Shown here in pieces: positions 1-8,663 of a DNA stretch of 41,598 nt; within the stretch, counting starts at the first letter, position 1, and each line of letters begins with the position of its first letter. The stretch lies in NCBI GenBank assembly GCA_023647555.1, contig JALRLY010000241.1, positions 1-41,598 of the forward strand, read 5' to 3'. Under the pieces are notes generated by a model. The model saw only the letters and a program-made list of their open reading frames with translations. It was not told where the DNA came from and made no database searches. A program made the position numbers and the translations under genes. Origin of the DNA: Pancytospora philotis (lineage: Eukaryota > Microsporidia).

Positions 1-957
1 GGCGCCACGCAAGTAGTGCTCAAGGGCCGCGACAATGAGTTCCTTGAAAATGACAACGGCGAGCTGCGTTTCACTAAGCTCGACACTGATAATGAAAATA
101 CAAGCAATAGGCATATACGAATCCCCAACGGCGGCTCATTTTACTTTGACCTGCATATGTTGGCGGACGATTTCATGCAGATTGTGCATGGCGGGAAATG
201 CCTGATCAGCGCCGAGGACAGGAAGCCACTTAAATTTGGTGACTGCAGCCTGCGCGACTCCAAGTTCAAGCTCAGCAAAGCAGAGAACAAGCGCGGACGT
301 GATAGCGCCAAGACTTCAAGCAGGCGGCGGAGGCCATCCGAGCACCGGCGCGCCAGCACCGATGCGCTCGATGGGTACAGCGATGTGCCTAGTGATGACA
401 GCGGCTACGGGAGCCAACGCGACGGCACACCCTCAACGCACAATAAAAAGCCACAAAGCGCCTCTGTGGCCGCACAACCAGAGCCGTCTGTTGCAAACGG
501 CCCACAGCAGCCGGCGCAGGATGTGAACGCTGAGGTGCTCAGGCTCGAGCACGAGCTGCAGCAGCTCAAACTCAAACTCCCTGAAAATTCCCTCGCCAGC
601 GCGAAAGCATCACCTGCACAGAACGATAGTTTGCATCTTGGGCAATCGCCGTACCCGAACGCAGCACAGAGCGCACCGGTGCCGCTAGCTGCCGGACTTC
701 TGCCCACCGCAGGCGCTGCGCTTTCGGCCCACCCCGCAGTCCAGACAGCGGCTGAGGCCGATCTGGAGCTAGAGAAGACCCGGAAAGAGCTGCTAGAGGT
801 GTTGGTCAAGGATGCGGTCAAGAGGGAGGTCAAGGAGGAGGCCGCTAAGAGGCACAGGGGCAGGAGAAGACCTTCGAGGCATGCTGATTATGCGGACGGT
901 TCATCGGATGACCAGCCACCGGTAATAAGAAGGAGAAGCTCTTCGGGCTACAGGTAA
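1..957 (+). CDS. Secreted-type lectin-like protein, 5' end outside window
   Basis: The frame is open from base 1, so the true start and any signal peptide lie upstream; 318 codons are visible. The first 90 residues contain an HGGKCLISAEDRK...C motif that recurs in the next four secreted genes and resembles one lobe of a ricin-B-type beta-trefoil. The rest is low-complexity: arginine-rich clusters (SSRRRRPSEHRR; RHRGRRRPSRH), a Ser/Gly stretch, a short coiled-coil-like segment (EVLRLEHELQQLKLKL) and a charged helix before the end. The TAA at 955-957 lies inside a possible 5' splice site (see findings), so the C-terminus may extend. The lectin assignment is an inference from pattern; ligand and function are unknown. 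Confidence 0.75.
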   Translation, partial: GATQVVLKGRDNEFLENDNGELRFTKLDTDNENTSNRHIRIPNGGSFYFDLHMLADDFMQIVHGGKCLISAEDRKPLKFGDCSLRDSKFKLSKAENKRGRDSAKTSSRRRRPSEHRRASTDALDGYSDVPSDDSGYGSQRDGTPSTHNKKPQSASVAAQPEPSVANGPQQPAQDVNAEVLRLEHELQQLKLKLPENSLASAKASPAQNDSLHLGQSPYPNAAQSAPVPLAAGLLPTAGAALSAHPAVQTAAEADLELEKTRKELLEVLVKDAVKREVKEEAAKRHRGRRRPSRHADYADGSSDDQPPVIRRRSSSGYR

Positions 958-1044
958 GGTAATATCGGACCAGCACACGAGCAGTCTGCATGGTCTAACT
1001 AACTAAATTTTGATTATTGATTACTTCTATCAATCATTCTTTAG
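954..1044 (+). other. Candidate spliceosomal intron
   Basis: The stretch starts GTAAGG directly after CAG, contains a CTAACTAACTAA branch-point-like run near 993-1005, is T-rich afterwards, and ends TTTAG with no AG between branch point and acceptor. Removal would replace the TAA at 955 by 24 further codons ending at TAA 1115-1117 and keep a basic C-terminus. It could equally be ordinary A/T-rich spacer. Confidence 0.3.
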
Positions 1045-1260
1045 GCTACGTACACCGGTTAAGCACAATAAGCGACTGAACGAATGCGAGCCAGAGTGCA
1101 CATTCCTATCGCGGTAACCTGATAATACGTCACGCATAGCTCAGAAATGCGGCTGTTCGCGGCCCGTATGGCGCGAGACCGCCGGCAGCTCGACGGACTT
1201 GAAACAGCTGCCGTGGTTTCAGATCGCAAACATTTAATAGCGAATGTGCGGCAGCAGCAA

Positions 1261-2964
1261 ATGCAAGTGCTGCTGCTTCTGTTAGCACATGCACTCGGTC
1301 GAATGGTACATGTTAAGCAGCCAGGCAAGATCGGAGAGGCGCGGTTTCTGACAAACGGTCTGGAGCTGCAGACGGATCCGCCTGAGGACCACAAGAACTT
1401 CAGGCAGGATTACAACGGGAAGCTCTATAGGTTCAGGGTTGGCACGAGCTATCTGGCGATGAATGAGAAGGGCAAGCTCGTGAAGATCGACGGGAATGAG
1501 CACTTCAAAGAGCTTGACGAGAAGGAGAGGATGAAAATGCTGGCGGATGGCATGGTCGGCGACGACGCTGACGATGAAGAGTACGAGCCAGTCACCAAAA
1601 GACGGAAGAGCGAGTCTGATGCAGCGCGCAAGCCAGCCGTCAGAAAACGGAGAAGCAATTCTGATCCAGGGCAGGGGCCAGCCAACAAAGGGCGCAAACA
1701 GGAAAATGCTGGGCCCGGAGGCAGCGGCGCGGAGAAAACCAACACGGGCAGCAGCGATGCCGTTGCGCGCGAAGCACAGACGAACGGCGATAGCCCTCAT
1801 GCCGAGGAGGCCAAAGAAGACGCGTCGCAGGAGGACAAAGAGCAGGAGGGGGGCAGCAAGGCCGGCGGGAATTTTGAGCCCATACAGGACAAAGGCGAGC
1901 AGGGATCGAGCCTGAAGACCGGCGACGCGGGCCAGCAGACAAAGTTGCTTGACAGCCTGCAGCAGCTCATAGACCAGGAGAAGGGCAAGCACGCGAAGAA
2001 GGGCTCGTCGAGCGCCCTGTCGAAGAAGGCCAAGGGCCGCTCCAACCTGGTCGAGGAGTCCGGGGATCCTGAGCTGAATCTAGAGGAGGGCGGTGCGGCC
2101 GGAGCACAATATACCAGCAGTGGTCTGCTTCCACTGCAAAGCTTTGCGCCCAATTCGGGTGGCCTGCTCGATGGAGCCGCGGAAGACGCCCAGGATGCCG
2201 CTGACACAGCGGGCGGTACGTCTTTCATAACCAAGGCAGCGAATCTGCTCCAGAGCTCGGGCCTGTTCGGAAACGGCGTCAACCGGTCTGCTCTGGCAGC
2301 CACGGCCGCGGACAAGGGCAGCGATGTTGGCTTCCTTTTCGAGATCATGTACGTCGGAAAGACCGACGCCGACCAGAGCGTCCTGATAATAATCGATAAC
2401 AGATGCCTCAAGAGCGATCTGAAGTTCCACTTCTGCCCGTACGAGGACCGCTGGGACCTCGATCCCGGCTTCTACTGGAACATACTTGCGACAGAGGACT
2501 TGGACCTGCTCAACAAGTTGGATAATCTGGTTAAGAAGAAGAGGGCCAAGGAAATATGCCACCGGTCGCAGGGCTCGATGGCGGTGCCGAAATGCGCCAA
2601 GATCCCGCTGCCGCGCGAGCCCGATCTCGAGCCCTGCAAACCCGCACCGTACGAGCACTGCGAGGAGGTCTGTGGACCGGGCAGCGGGGCGAATCCCTCG
2701 TCAGGCGTTGCTCCGCATGGCCCACAGCCGAACGTGGCACTGCCTGGCTGCGCCACCAAAGCGGCTCTGCCGAACGAAACTACCTGCACGCAGCCGAATG
2801 CGGGCATAGCGCAGCAGATGGCCGGCCAGCAGCACCCCGCACAGCCTGCTGTAGTAGTGACCATGCCGGGCAACGGCAGCTCCACGCCGGTCCAACCGAC
2901 CGCGTTGGCGCAGGGAATCTTTGGTATGCACAAAACGCAGCCCATGGTCAGGGCGCAGGGCTAA
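1261..2964 (+). CDS. Secreted lectin-like protein with a large disordered insertion
   Basis: The frame is open from an ATG at 1147, but the ATG at 1261 gives a classic signal peptide (MQVLLLLLAHALG), so the 567-residue version is preferred. After the signal comes a beta-rich block (about residues 15-85, YRFRVGTSYLAMNEKGKL). Then follow roughly 270 residues of charged, low-complexity sequence with basic NLS-like clusters (TKRRKSESD; RKRRSNSD) and Gln/Lys/Glu-rich segments. A second beta-rich block with RCL...F..C and a nearby tryptophan begins near residue 360. The tail is Cys/Pro/Ala-rich. The two blocks look like separate lobes of one beta-trefoil pulled apart by the insertion. It is the second of five related genes. 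No AAATTT/CCC start motif is visible; a TTTAATA run lies about 30 bp upstream. Function unknown; secretion into the host cell is plausible. Confidence 0.7.
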   Translation: MQVLLLLLAHALGRMVHVKQPGKIGEARFLTNGLELQTDPPEDHKNFRQDYNGKLYRFRVGTSYLAMNEKGKLVKIDGNEHFKELDEKERMKMLADGMVGDDADDEEYEPVTKRRKSESDAARKPAVRKRRSNSDPGQGPANKGRKQENAGPGGSGAEKTNTGSSDAVAREAQTNGDSPHAEEAKEDASQEDKEQEGGSKAGGNFEPIQDKGEQGSSLKTGDAGQQTKLLDSLQQLIDQEKGKHAKKGSSSALSKKAKGRSNLVEESGDPELNLEEGGAAGAQYTSSGLLPLQSFAPNSGGLLDGAAEDAQDAADTAGGTSFITKAANLLQSSGLFGNGVNRSALAATAADKGSDVGFLFEIMYVGKTDADQSVLIIIDNRCLKSDLKFHFCPYEDRWDLDPGFYWNILATEDLDLLNKLDNLVKKKRAKEICHRSQGSMAVPKCAKIPLPREPDLEPCKPAPYEHCEEVCGPGSGANPSSGVAPHGPQPNVALPGCATKAALPNETTCTQPNAGIAQQMAGQQHPAQPAVVVTMPGNGSSTPVQPTALAQGIFGMHKTQPMVRAQG

Positions 2965-3453
2965 GCGCCGCTGTTATTACTAGGGCAAGGCATCTGTGTG
3001 CGCTAAATTAAATAGTTACGAAGACGTGGTATGTTTGTATGGGTATTTGCGCGTTTTGTGATGCTAAGAGCACGAGCGGCTAGTAGTGTGGCTCCCGGTA
3101 TACTACGAAACGGCAAGCAATAAACGTAAAACATATGCAAAGATGGCGGTGCCGGGAGATGTGATTTCTAGCCCATCGCTTGCTGCTTGTAGTACAGTAT
3201 GTCTGCAGCTGTTTGATTCGCCCGTTCTGTAGCAAAGCGCATCGAGGCGGCGGGAGCTGCATGTCCATAGGCAGCGAGCGGGCTAACAAGCAGGACGCAG
3301 AAATACTGGGGGCGGCCGTAATAGAGCTGCCAAATATGATCCGAACGGGCGGTATTGACGGGTATCGCAGCATAGCGAGCACACGGCTGGTTGGTTCATG
3401 GAATGAAACACATGTTTTAGAGTCGCAATAAATGCGCTAGGAAGCAGGGGCGA
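2965..3453. other. 489-bp spacer
   Basis: Only poorly supported frames occur here, several lacking an ATG. No RNA gene or repeat was recognised. AATAAA at 3119 and 3427 could serve 3' end formation or be chance. Confidence 0.5.
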
Positions 3454-5514
3454 ATGCGGTTCGTCCTGGCATATGCGTGCATATGCGCAGCACTCGCTAA
3501 GCAGTCGCGCACACGCAGCTACAACACCACCAGGGAGGGAATCGAGGCCGGAAAGCAGGGCTTCACTGTGGGCAGCGACCCCGCGAAGCACAAATACGAA
3601 GTTGAGGAAGACCGGCCAGTTGAGCTGCGCTTGTCGGGCACAGAGCATGCGCTTAGATTCAAAAGTGGCAAACTGGACAGCGAGGCCGATGCCGCGTCCA
3701 TAGGGACACAAGGCAGGAGCCACGGCGGGGAGGAAGAGTCGAGCGTATACGGAACGGCCAGAGTAGTGGCAGGCCCCAGGAAATCGCGGCAGGTGCGCAT
3801 CATCGAGGACGAGGTCCTGAACATCGAGGTGCATCGGCCCGCCATGGAGACCCGCGTCGTTAAGGAGATGCCCGAGCCTGAGCCGGAGGCGGCGCCGAAA
3901 ACGCAGACAGAGGAGGCGCCAGTGCCGGCGCCGCCCAAAGCAGCGCAGCCGTACATGGTAAGCCAGCCGGCTATACCGATAATGATAGACCCCAGCATGC
4001 TCCGTCTGCCCGAGAAAGAAGCGATTGAAAGCGCCGAGGAGTCTACTGAAATTGAGAGCATCAGCGAAGACACGAAACCCGAGCGGCCGCAGCACAGGAA
4101 AACAAAGCCGCGGGCCCCGAAAGCAAAGCCGCGGCACAGGAAAGCAAAGCCGCGGGCCCGGAAGGCAAAGCCGCAGCACAGGAAAACAAAGCCGCGGACC
4201 CGGAAGGCAAAGCCGCAGAAGAAAACGCCCGAGCACGATGATGAGCAGGCCAGCAGGTCTGAAGAAGCGCCGAACGCACAAGAAAAGCAGATGGATGAGG
4301 AACCAATAAAGGAGCCCAGAGACGCGCAGCGTAAGCACCCTGAAGAGCCGGAGGAGCAGAATGAAGAAATCGAGCATGCTCCCCAGGACGAAGGATCCAG
4401 CGGCTACAGCTCGCTGAGCGAACAGGAGTCATCAGAATTATTGGTGGAGGAGATAGAAAGCGACAGCGGCGTTTACACCCAAGATATCTTTCCTTATTCA
4501 ACAGCGCCAGCTGGCACATTTAAGCCTGCACCGGCTTCTACATCTGAACCTGCGCCGGCTAATTTCAATGCACCTGCGCCTGCGCCGGCTAGCTTCAATA
4601 CACCTGCGCCTGCGCCGGCTAGCTTCAATACACCAGCACCAGCTACGGTGGCACGGCCCGCTCAGCCCGCGAATAGCAGCAATCCCAATCCTCCCCAGCC
4701 GGCAGGAAACGTGCCTACTATTCACGTAATCCCGACCAGTAATGCACAGCAGCCGAAACCCCAGCCGGAGGGTCCAGTGCCCTCCAGTGCTCCGACGAGC
4801 TGGCTCACCCACCCGCACCACGTCCAGCCGCAGAACCCCCAGCCGCAGAACGCTCAGCCGCAGAACGCTCAGCCCCAGTATTTACAGCCGCAGCACGTCC
4901 AGCCGCAGAACCCCCAGCCACAGAACCCCCAGCCGCAGAACGCACAGCCGCAGAGCACCCAGCCGCAGCACGTCCAGCCGCAGTATGCCCAGCCACAGAA
5001 CGCTCAACCACAGAACGCACAGCCGCAGAACGCACAGCCGCAGAACGCACAGCCGCAGAACGCACAGCCCCAGTATGCCCAGCCGCAGAATACCGCCGCT
5101 CCGGCGAACTGGCCCCAGGCGCCACCGGCACCAACTGGCAGCAGGCCGACGAAGACGCCGCACAAGCCCAAGCGGTATTTAAAGGTCAAGCATTTGCAGA
5201 AGCGGGCGCCTAAGCACGGAAAGACGCCGCACAGCGCACCGGGCAGGAAGCACGGAAAGACGCCGCACAGCGCGCCAGGCAGGAAGCACGGAAAGACGCC
5301 GCACAGCGCGCCAGGCAGGAAGCACGGAAAGACGCCGCACAGCGCGCCAGGCAAGAGGCACAAAAAGGATCCGCACAGCGTTCCTGGCGATTTTATGGAC
5401 AACTACTTGGACGACCTGGAGAAATTCCTGGACGCACCAATAGAAGCGGCAGATGAGTCCAGTCACAGCGCCAACAGGAAAGTGCGGGGAGACGAGTTTG
5501 CAGGCGCCAGCTAA
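3454..5514 (+). CDS. Secreted repeat-rich Pro/Gln/Lys protein
   Basis: A 686-residue protein opening with a signal peptide (MRFVLAYACICAALA). A short beta-rich block (about residues 35-75, HALRFKSGKLD) resembles the N-terminal lobe of its neighbours. Four repeat zones follow: Lys/Arg units of the KPRARKAKPQHRK type near residues 209-255; Pro-Ala units (PAPASFNT) near 350-395; QPQNA pentapeptides near 453-547; and four copies of KHGKTPHSAPGR plus one degenerate copy near 588-635. The mature protein has virtually no cysteine. The composition recalls microsporidian polar tube or spore wall proteins as well as secreted host-directed proteins; the sequence does not decide between them. Start chosen because it begins the signal peptide. 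Confidence 0.75.
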   Translation: MRFVLAYACICAALAKQSRTRSYNTTREGIEAGKQGFTVGSDPAKHKYEVEEDRPVELRLSGTEHALRFKSGKLDSEADAASIGTQGRSHGGEEESSVYGTARVVAGPRKSRQVRIIEDEVLNIEVHRPAMETRVVKEMPEPEPEAAPKTQTEEAPVPAPPKAAQPYMVSQPAIPIMIDPSMLRLPEKEAIESAEESTEIESISEDTKPERPQHRKTKPRAPKAKPRHRKAKPRARKAKPQHRKTKPRTRKAKPQKKTPEHDDEQASRSEEAPNAQEKQMDEEPIKEPRDAQRKHPEEPEEQNEEIEHAPQDEGSSGYSSLSEQESSELLVEEIESDSGVYTQDIFPYSTAPAGTFKPAPASTSEPAPANFNAPAPAPASFNTPAPAPASFNTPAPATVARPAQPANSSNPNPPQPAGNVPTIHVIPTSNAQQPKPQPEGPVPSSAPTSWLTHPHHVQPQNPQPQNAQPQNAQPQYLQPQHVQPQNPQPQNPQPQNAQPQSTQPQHVQPQYAQPQNAQPQNAQPQNAQPQNAQPQNAQPQYAQPQNTAAPANWPQAPPAPTGSRPTKTPHKPKRYLKVKHLQKRAPKHGKTPHSAPGRKHGKTPHSAPGRKHGKTPHSAPGRKHGKTPHSAPGKRHKKDPHSVPGDFMDNYLDDLEKFLDAPIEAADESSHSANRKVRGDEFAGAS
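4081..4220 (+). repeat. Lys/Arg-Pro coding repeat
   Basis: Degenerate tandem units encoding KAKPRxRK-type hexa- to heptapeptides, built on the recurring words AAAGCAAAGCCGCGG and CACAGGAAA. They lie inside the repeat-rich secreted gene and make a strongly basic segment. Confidence 0.7.
4810..5095 (+). repeat. 15-bp tandem repeat encoding QPQNA
   Basis: About 19 tandem units close to CAGCCGCAGAACGCA, with variants encoding QPQNP, QPQHV and QPQYA. The cleanest, probably most recent units lie at about 5010-5065. The array is a likely site of length variation between isolates. Confidence 0.85.
5209..5360 (+). repeat. 36-bp tandem repeat encoding KHGKTPHSAPGR
   Basis: Four nearly identical 36-bp units plus a diverged fifth. 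Near identity at the DNA level points to recent unequal exchange or slippage. Confidence 0.9.
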
Positions 5515-5819
5515 TAGGCGAAGATAAAAATAGCTCATGTAGAATATAAATTAATTAATTACCAAGTATATTTTGCCCATGTTTAAGCTGCTTGATGGGT
5601 GTGTTCTGTATCGCCGAAGCCAAGCATGCATTGGAGTAGCAGTGATCAGTGAGTGATAAGGGGCGAGAGCTGAGGCGCATTATTTAAGATCAAAATAGTA
5701 AAGCAGCATCAAAAATAAACCACAATGCCCCAAATAGCAGCCATACACACCACCCAACAACACTCGAGGCCGCTGCACGGCCCGCTGTGCCGCCTGGCGA
5801 GTCATTGAGCCGCCGTGCT

Positions 5820-5857
5820 AAAAATTTTGCAGTGCTGTATTTTTCCAAAATTTTGCC
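5820..5857 (+). promoter_or_regulatory. Duplicated AAAATTTTGC start-proximal motif of eL43
   Basis: AAAAATTTTGC at 5820-5830 and AAAATTTTGCC at 5847-5857, followed by GCCCAT and the ATG at 5865. The A/T block plus C-run arrangement recurs before many genes here. AAATTT-like signals have been described upstream of microsporidian genes, notably ribosomal protein genes. Confidence 0.65.
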
Positions 5858-5864
5858 AGCCCAT

Positions 5865-6131
5865 ATGTCCGCGTCCACGAAGAAGGTCGGTATTACCGGT
5901 AAGTACGGCACCAGATACGGCTCCACGCTGAGAAAGCGCATCAAGTCCATCGAGGAGTCCCAGCACAAGAAGTACATCTGCGATGCCTGCGGCAAGCTGT
6001 CTGTCAAGCGCCTCTGCGTCGGCATCTGGCAGTGCAAGAGCTGCAGCCACAAATTCGCGGGCGCCGCGTATGCCCCCAGCAGCACCCTCGGGCAGAGCTT
6101 CAAGGCCCTAATCTCTTCCAATAAAAAGTAA
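5865..6131 (+). CDS. RPL43: Large-subunit ribosomal protein eL43 (L37a)
   Basis: An 88-residue protein with the family signature KKVGITGKYGTRYGSTLRK at the N-terminus and a C2C2 zinc ribbon (CDACG ... CKSC) around residues 38-60. It binds 25/28S rRNA in the 60S subunit. The length is typical for the family. The frame is open further upstream (ATG at 5787), but the family N-terminus and the duplicated AAAATTTT motif place the start at 5865. No intron is present, although GGTAAGTA occurs within the codons for the GKYG motif. It is an island of core function among the secreted lectin-like genes. Confidence 0.95.
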   Translation: MSASTKKVGITGKYGTRYGSTLRKRIKSIEESQHKKYICDACGKLSVKRLCVGIWQCKSCSHKFAGAAYAPSSTLGQSFKALISSNKK

Positions 6132-6236
6132 TTTGAATAGGCTGGCTTTGTTGCCGCCGGCTTCGCGGCCGGCGCCGTATTCTGCGCTGCACGACCGTCA
6201 GATTGTGGGCAGCGGCGCGGTAGCTCTTAAAATAAT

Positions 6237-6914
6237 TTAGTCATGCTCAAGCTTCTCGCGGCCGTCGTCGTGCAGCACATCGATAAGCTCGTTGAGGAGC
6301 TCCCGCTCCTTGTTCATGTAGTTTTCCGTGCCCCGCACAAACGCCACGGCCTGGTCTATCGTAAACAGGCCCCAAGACTGGGCCGTGGGCGGGTCCGCGC
6401 ACGTCTCGAGCTTAACCACGTATGCTTCCTCGCCTTTAATGTTGTTGTTCCGCTTTATAGCCAGGCACTTGTCGTCGAGCGAGATCAGCTTGAAGCTGTG
6501 CGGGTTCTTCTCGTCCTTGATCTTCCTGAGGAACACCGGAACGCCGCCGTCCCGTATGTTCTCGTACGTGCCGAACAGCACATTGTCGCCGTATACGTAG
6601 AGGCTTGTGCCGTTTTTCCCGAGCTGTATGCCTTCGCGGCTTCTTGCCGCGACGGTGAGCGGCATCGTCTCGATCGTGTCGTTTCTGAGCTCGCGCAGGC
6701 CGATTTCGTAGGAGCCGCGGCGCGTGCTGACGCCCCGTGGGCTGAGTGTATGCGAGGGGGCGGAGAGGTTGGTCAGGACGACCTTGAGCGGCCCGCGGAA
6801 TGCGACGTCGCGCTTGACCATCTGCAAACTGCTTCTGTAGGATCCGGGATGCGAGAACCCCGAGCGCCCTGAGGCGAACAGCGGGAGTGCCAGCCACAGG
6901 ATGCTTGTGTGCAT
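6237..6914 (-). CDS. Secreted ricin-B-lectin-like protein
   Basis: A 225-residue protein with a signal peptide (MHTSILWLALPLFASG). Residues of about 90-190 form the clearest trefoil-like pattern of the cluster: LYVYGDNVLFGTY, then DKCLAIKR...V.LETC and AQSWGLFTI, which match the Cys-Leu and Q-x-W-type spacing of ricin B repeats. The C-terminus is a charged helix. Unlike its neighbours it has no long disordered insertion, so it may be the ancestral form. It is divergent from the gene at 7314, sharing a 399-bp promoter region. A CATATAAC box lies about 40 bp upstream of the ATG; no AAATTT/CCC motif. Microsporidia are known to encode families of secreted RBL proteins; carbohydrate binding is inferred. 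Confidence 0.75.
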   Translation of the reverse strand: MHTSILWLALPLFASGRSGFSHPGSYRSSLQMVKRDVAFRGPLKVVLTNLSAPSHTLSPRGVSTRRGSYEIGLRELRNDTIETMPLTVAARSREGIQLGKNGTSLYVYGDNVLFGTYENIRDGGVPVFLRKIKDEKNPHSFKLISLDDKCLAIKRNNNIKGEEAYVVKLETCADPPTAQSWGLFTIDQAVAFVRGTENYMNKERELLNELIDVLHDDGREKLEHD

Positions 6915-7313
6915 GGCAGACCCCAGGCGTTTTGTTATATGCCAAACACGAAATATTGTGAAACTGGCCTGCAGCAGTTTGAGCAGGCGGGCGTGTGGAC
7001 ACGCAAGGCCGGGCTTGCTGCCGCAGCGCAGTGTCTGCTAACAAAGTGCCGCTTATACGGTTATGCTTCGATATTTGAGGTTTTCGCATTACGCTGCTTG
7101 CAGATGCGATAGGGTGAGCAATTTGGAGCTCTTTTTAGCCCTGAAGTGGCCGCACGGTCCGTGCAAAGCTTCACTCGATGATACCGTAGCATGCATGGCC
7201 ATTCCAACAATGCTCGAGCCGGATATCGGCCGGTTTCTGCACGCGTGCGGCTCTCAAACACACTGTTTCAGGCTCACCCTTGGCATTACTTATGTTGCTG
7301 CCCAACGGCCACC
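6915..7313. other. 399-bp divergent promoter region
   Basis: Lies between the two divergently transcribed lectin-like genes. It holds no convincing gene. Short frames exist but lack a signal peptide, a motif or a homologue I recognise. Confidence 0.5.
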
Positions 7314-8276
7314 ATGGGCATCTTATTCACCTATTTGCTCGCGTATGCATTGTGCAGCTCTGAATACGCAGGCTATTTATACTCGATTGGCAGCGGGTCC
7401 ATCGTGCAACGCACCGCGGACCCGCTTGGCACCGCCGGTACCAATCTTGCGTTCGTAATACGCGTGGGCATTAAGACAGTCAGGCTGTTTGCCGCCGATG
7501 GCGACAGCAAGACTGAGGTGTTCGGCGGCCCGCGGCCCAGGGGGCGTGCCCGGCGCTTTAAGATCCGCGCCAACAAGAAGAACCACATACAGCTGCGGTA
7601 CGGCAGAAAGTGCCTTGTAATGCACGATGGGCGGCTGACGGCCGGGCCGTGCGGCAAATCCAGAAACGGGCTGTTCGTGTGGATTCCCAGAGCGCTCTTT
7701 GAGGAAGCTGGCCCCGAAGAGCAGCCTGGAGCAGAGCGCCCTGCGAAGCCAGAGGAGCATAGAAATAGAGGACCGGGCATATCAAGATCTGCATCGAGAG
7801 ACTCAAACGAGTCCGAAGCTGCAGCTCCAGTAGACGGTGAGCCTGAGGCGCGTAGCGACAGCGGCGAGCAGGAGTCTGAATACGCGTCTTCGGAGGAAGA
7901 AACGGGTCATCCCAGATACGCACAGCCTGTACTTCTTGCAAAACCGCACATCGCCCACGAACCTGGCACGAGCGCTAAAATGACGGGCAGATATGTTTAT
8001 AGAGTCCCGCATGGTAAAATCAAGGCCCTAAAGCGCAAGTCGGCCAGCAGCAAAGCTAGAGATTGCGTTAGGCACCCGATTAACAAGAAGTGCCTCTACG
8101 TGCTCGACGAGGATCTGAAGATCAGGCCCTTGGAGCGCCCGCGCAGGCGCGGCGGCCTAAAGAAGCTGTGCAACTCGCGGAACGAATTTGACCGCTACCT
8201 GTGCGATGTTTATAGCAACGACCAGCTGCCCATACTAGTCAATTTTCTCAGCCCGCTTGGGGCGAGCGCAGCTTGA
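7314..8276 (+). CDS. Secreted lectin-like protein with split trefoil pattern
   Basis: A 320-residue protein. An upstream in-frame ATG at 7191 exists, but the one at 7314 sits in an ACCATGG context and begins a signal peptide (MGILFTYLLAYALC). An N-terminal lobe (about residues 75-125) carries YGRKCLVMHDGRL..G.C and a tryptophan. An acidic Ser/Glu-rich linker of roughly 90 residues follows, then a second lobe with NKKCLYVLDEDLKI and an RPRRRGGLKK basic cluster. The lobe-insertion-lobe design is the same as in the gene at 1261. Function unknown; export is likely from the signal peptide. No core-type AAATTT motif is seen upstream. Confidence 0.75.
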   Translation: MGILFTYLLAYALCSSEYAGYLYSIGSGSIVQRTADPLGTAGTNLAFVIRVGIKTVRLFAADGDSKTEVFGGPRPRGRARRFKIRANKKNHIQLRYGRKCLVMHDGRLTAGPCGKSRNGLFVWIPRALFEEAGPEEQPGAERPAKPEEHRNRGPGISRSASRDSNESEAAAPVDGEPEARSDSGEQESEYASSEEETGHPRYAQPVLLAKPHIAHEPGTSAKMTGRYVYRVPHGKIKALKRKSASSKARDCVRHPINKKCLYVLDEDLKIRPLERPRRRGGLKKLCNSRNEFDRYLCDVYSNDQLPILVNFLSPLGASAA

Positions 8277-8663
8277 ACGGCGAGCAGCTAGAATCTAAGC
8301 AGCCTTCGGTGCATCCGGTAGTGCTATTATAGACCGCGCGCAGGCATATCGCGAAACCCAGCAAGGCATCATGGGCTGCTTTGGTATGCAGCCCATGGTT
8401 ATAGATAAAATATACATTAAGAGCGTATACTTTCTATGTTTTAGTTACTATTTGCAAACTAAGCCAGCATGCTCAGATTTCCAGCAGTCCTTTTGTGCAC
8501 CATAAGAGCAGCAGTCATCGTGTACTTGCCTATTATAAACAGCAAGCTGTTATTAATCTGCCATAGAACATCGGCTAAGTACAATTTTTCTACGCTCAGA
8601 CACCCGCCCCTCGGCTGCTGATAGACGCGCCACGGCAATTAGCCGGGCCGAAAATTTCCCCCA
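8277..8663. other. 387-bp spacer
   Basis: A/T-rich spacer between the lectin-like cluster and POB3. Nothing recognised except the start motif at its end. Confidence 0.5.
8651..8662 (+). promoter_or_regulatory. AAAATTTCCCCC start motif of POB3
   Basis: AAAATTT joined to five C residues, ending 1 bp before the ATG. It combines the A/T block and C-run seen before other core genes here. Confidence 0.6.

Noticed and set aside
3283..4377. 364-codon minus-strand frame with LRLCLPGPRLCFP repeats
   Set aside because: Its repeats are the complement of the KAKPR repeats of the secreted gene, and it has no independent support.
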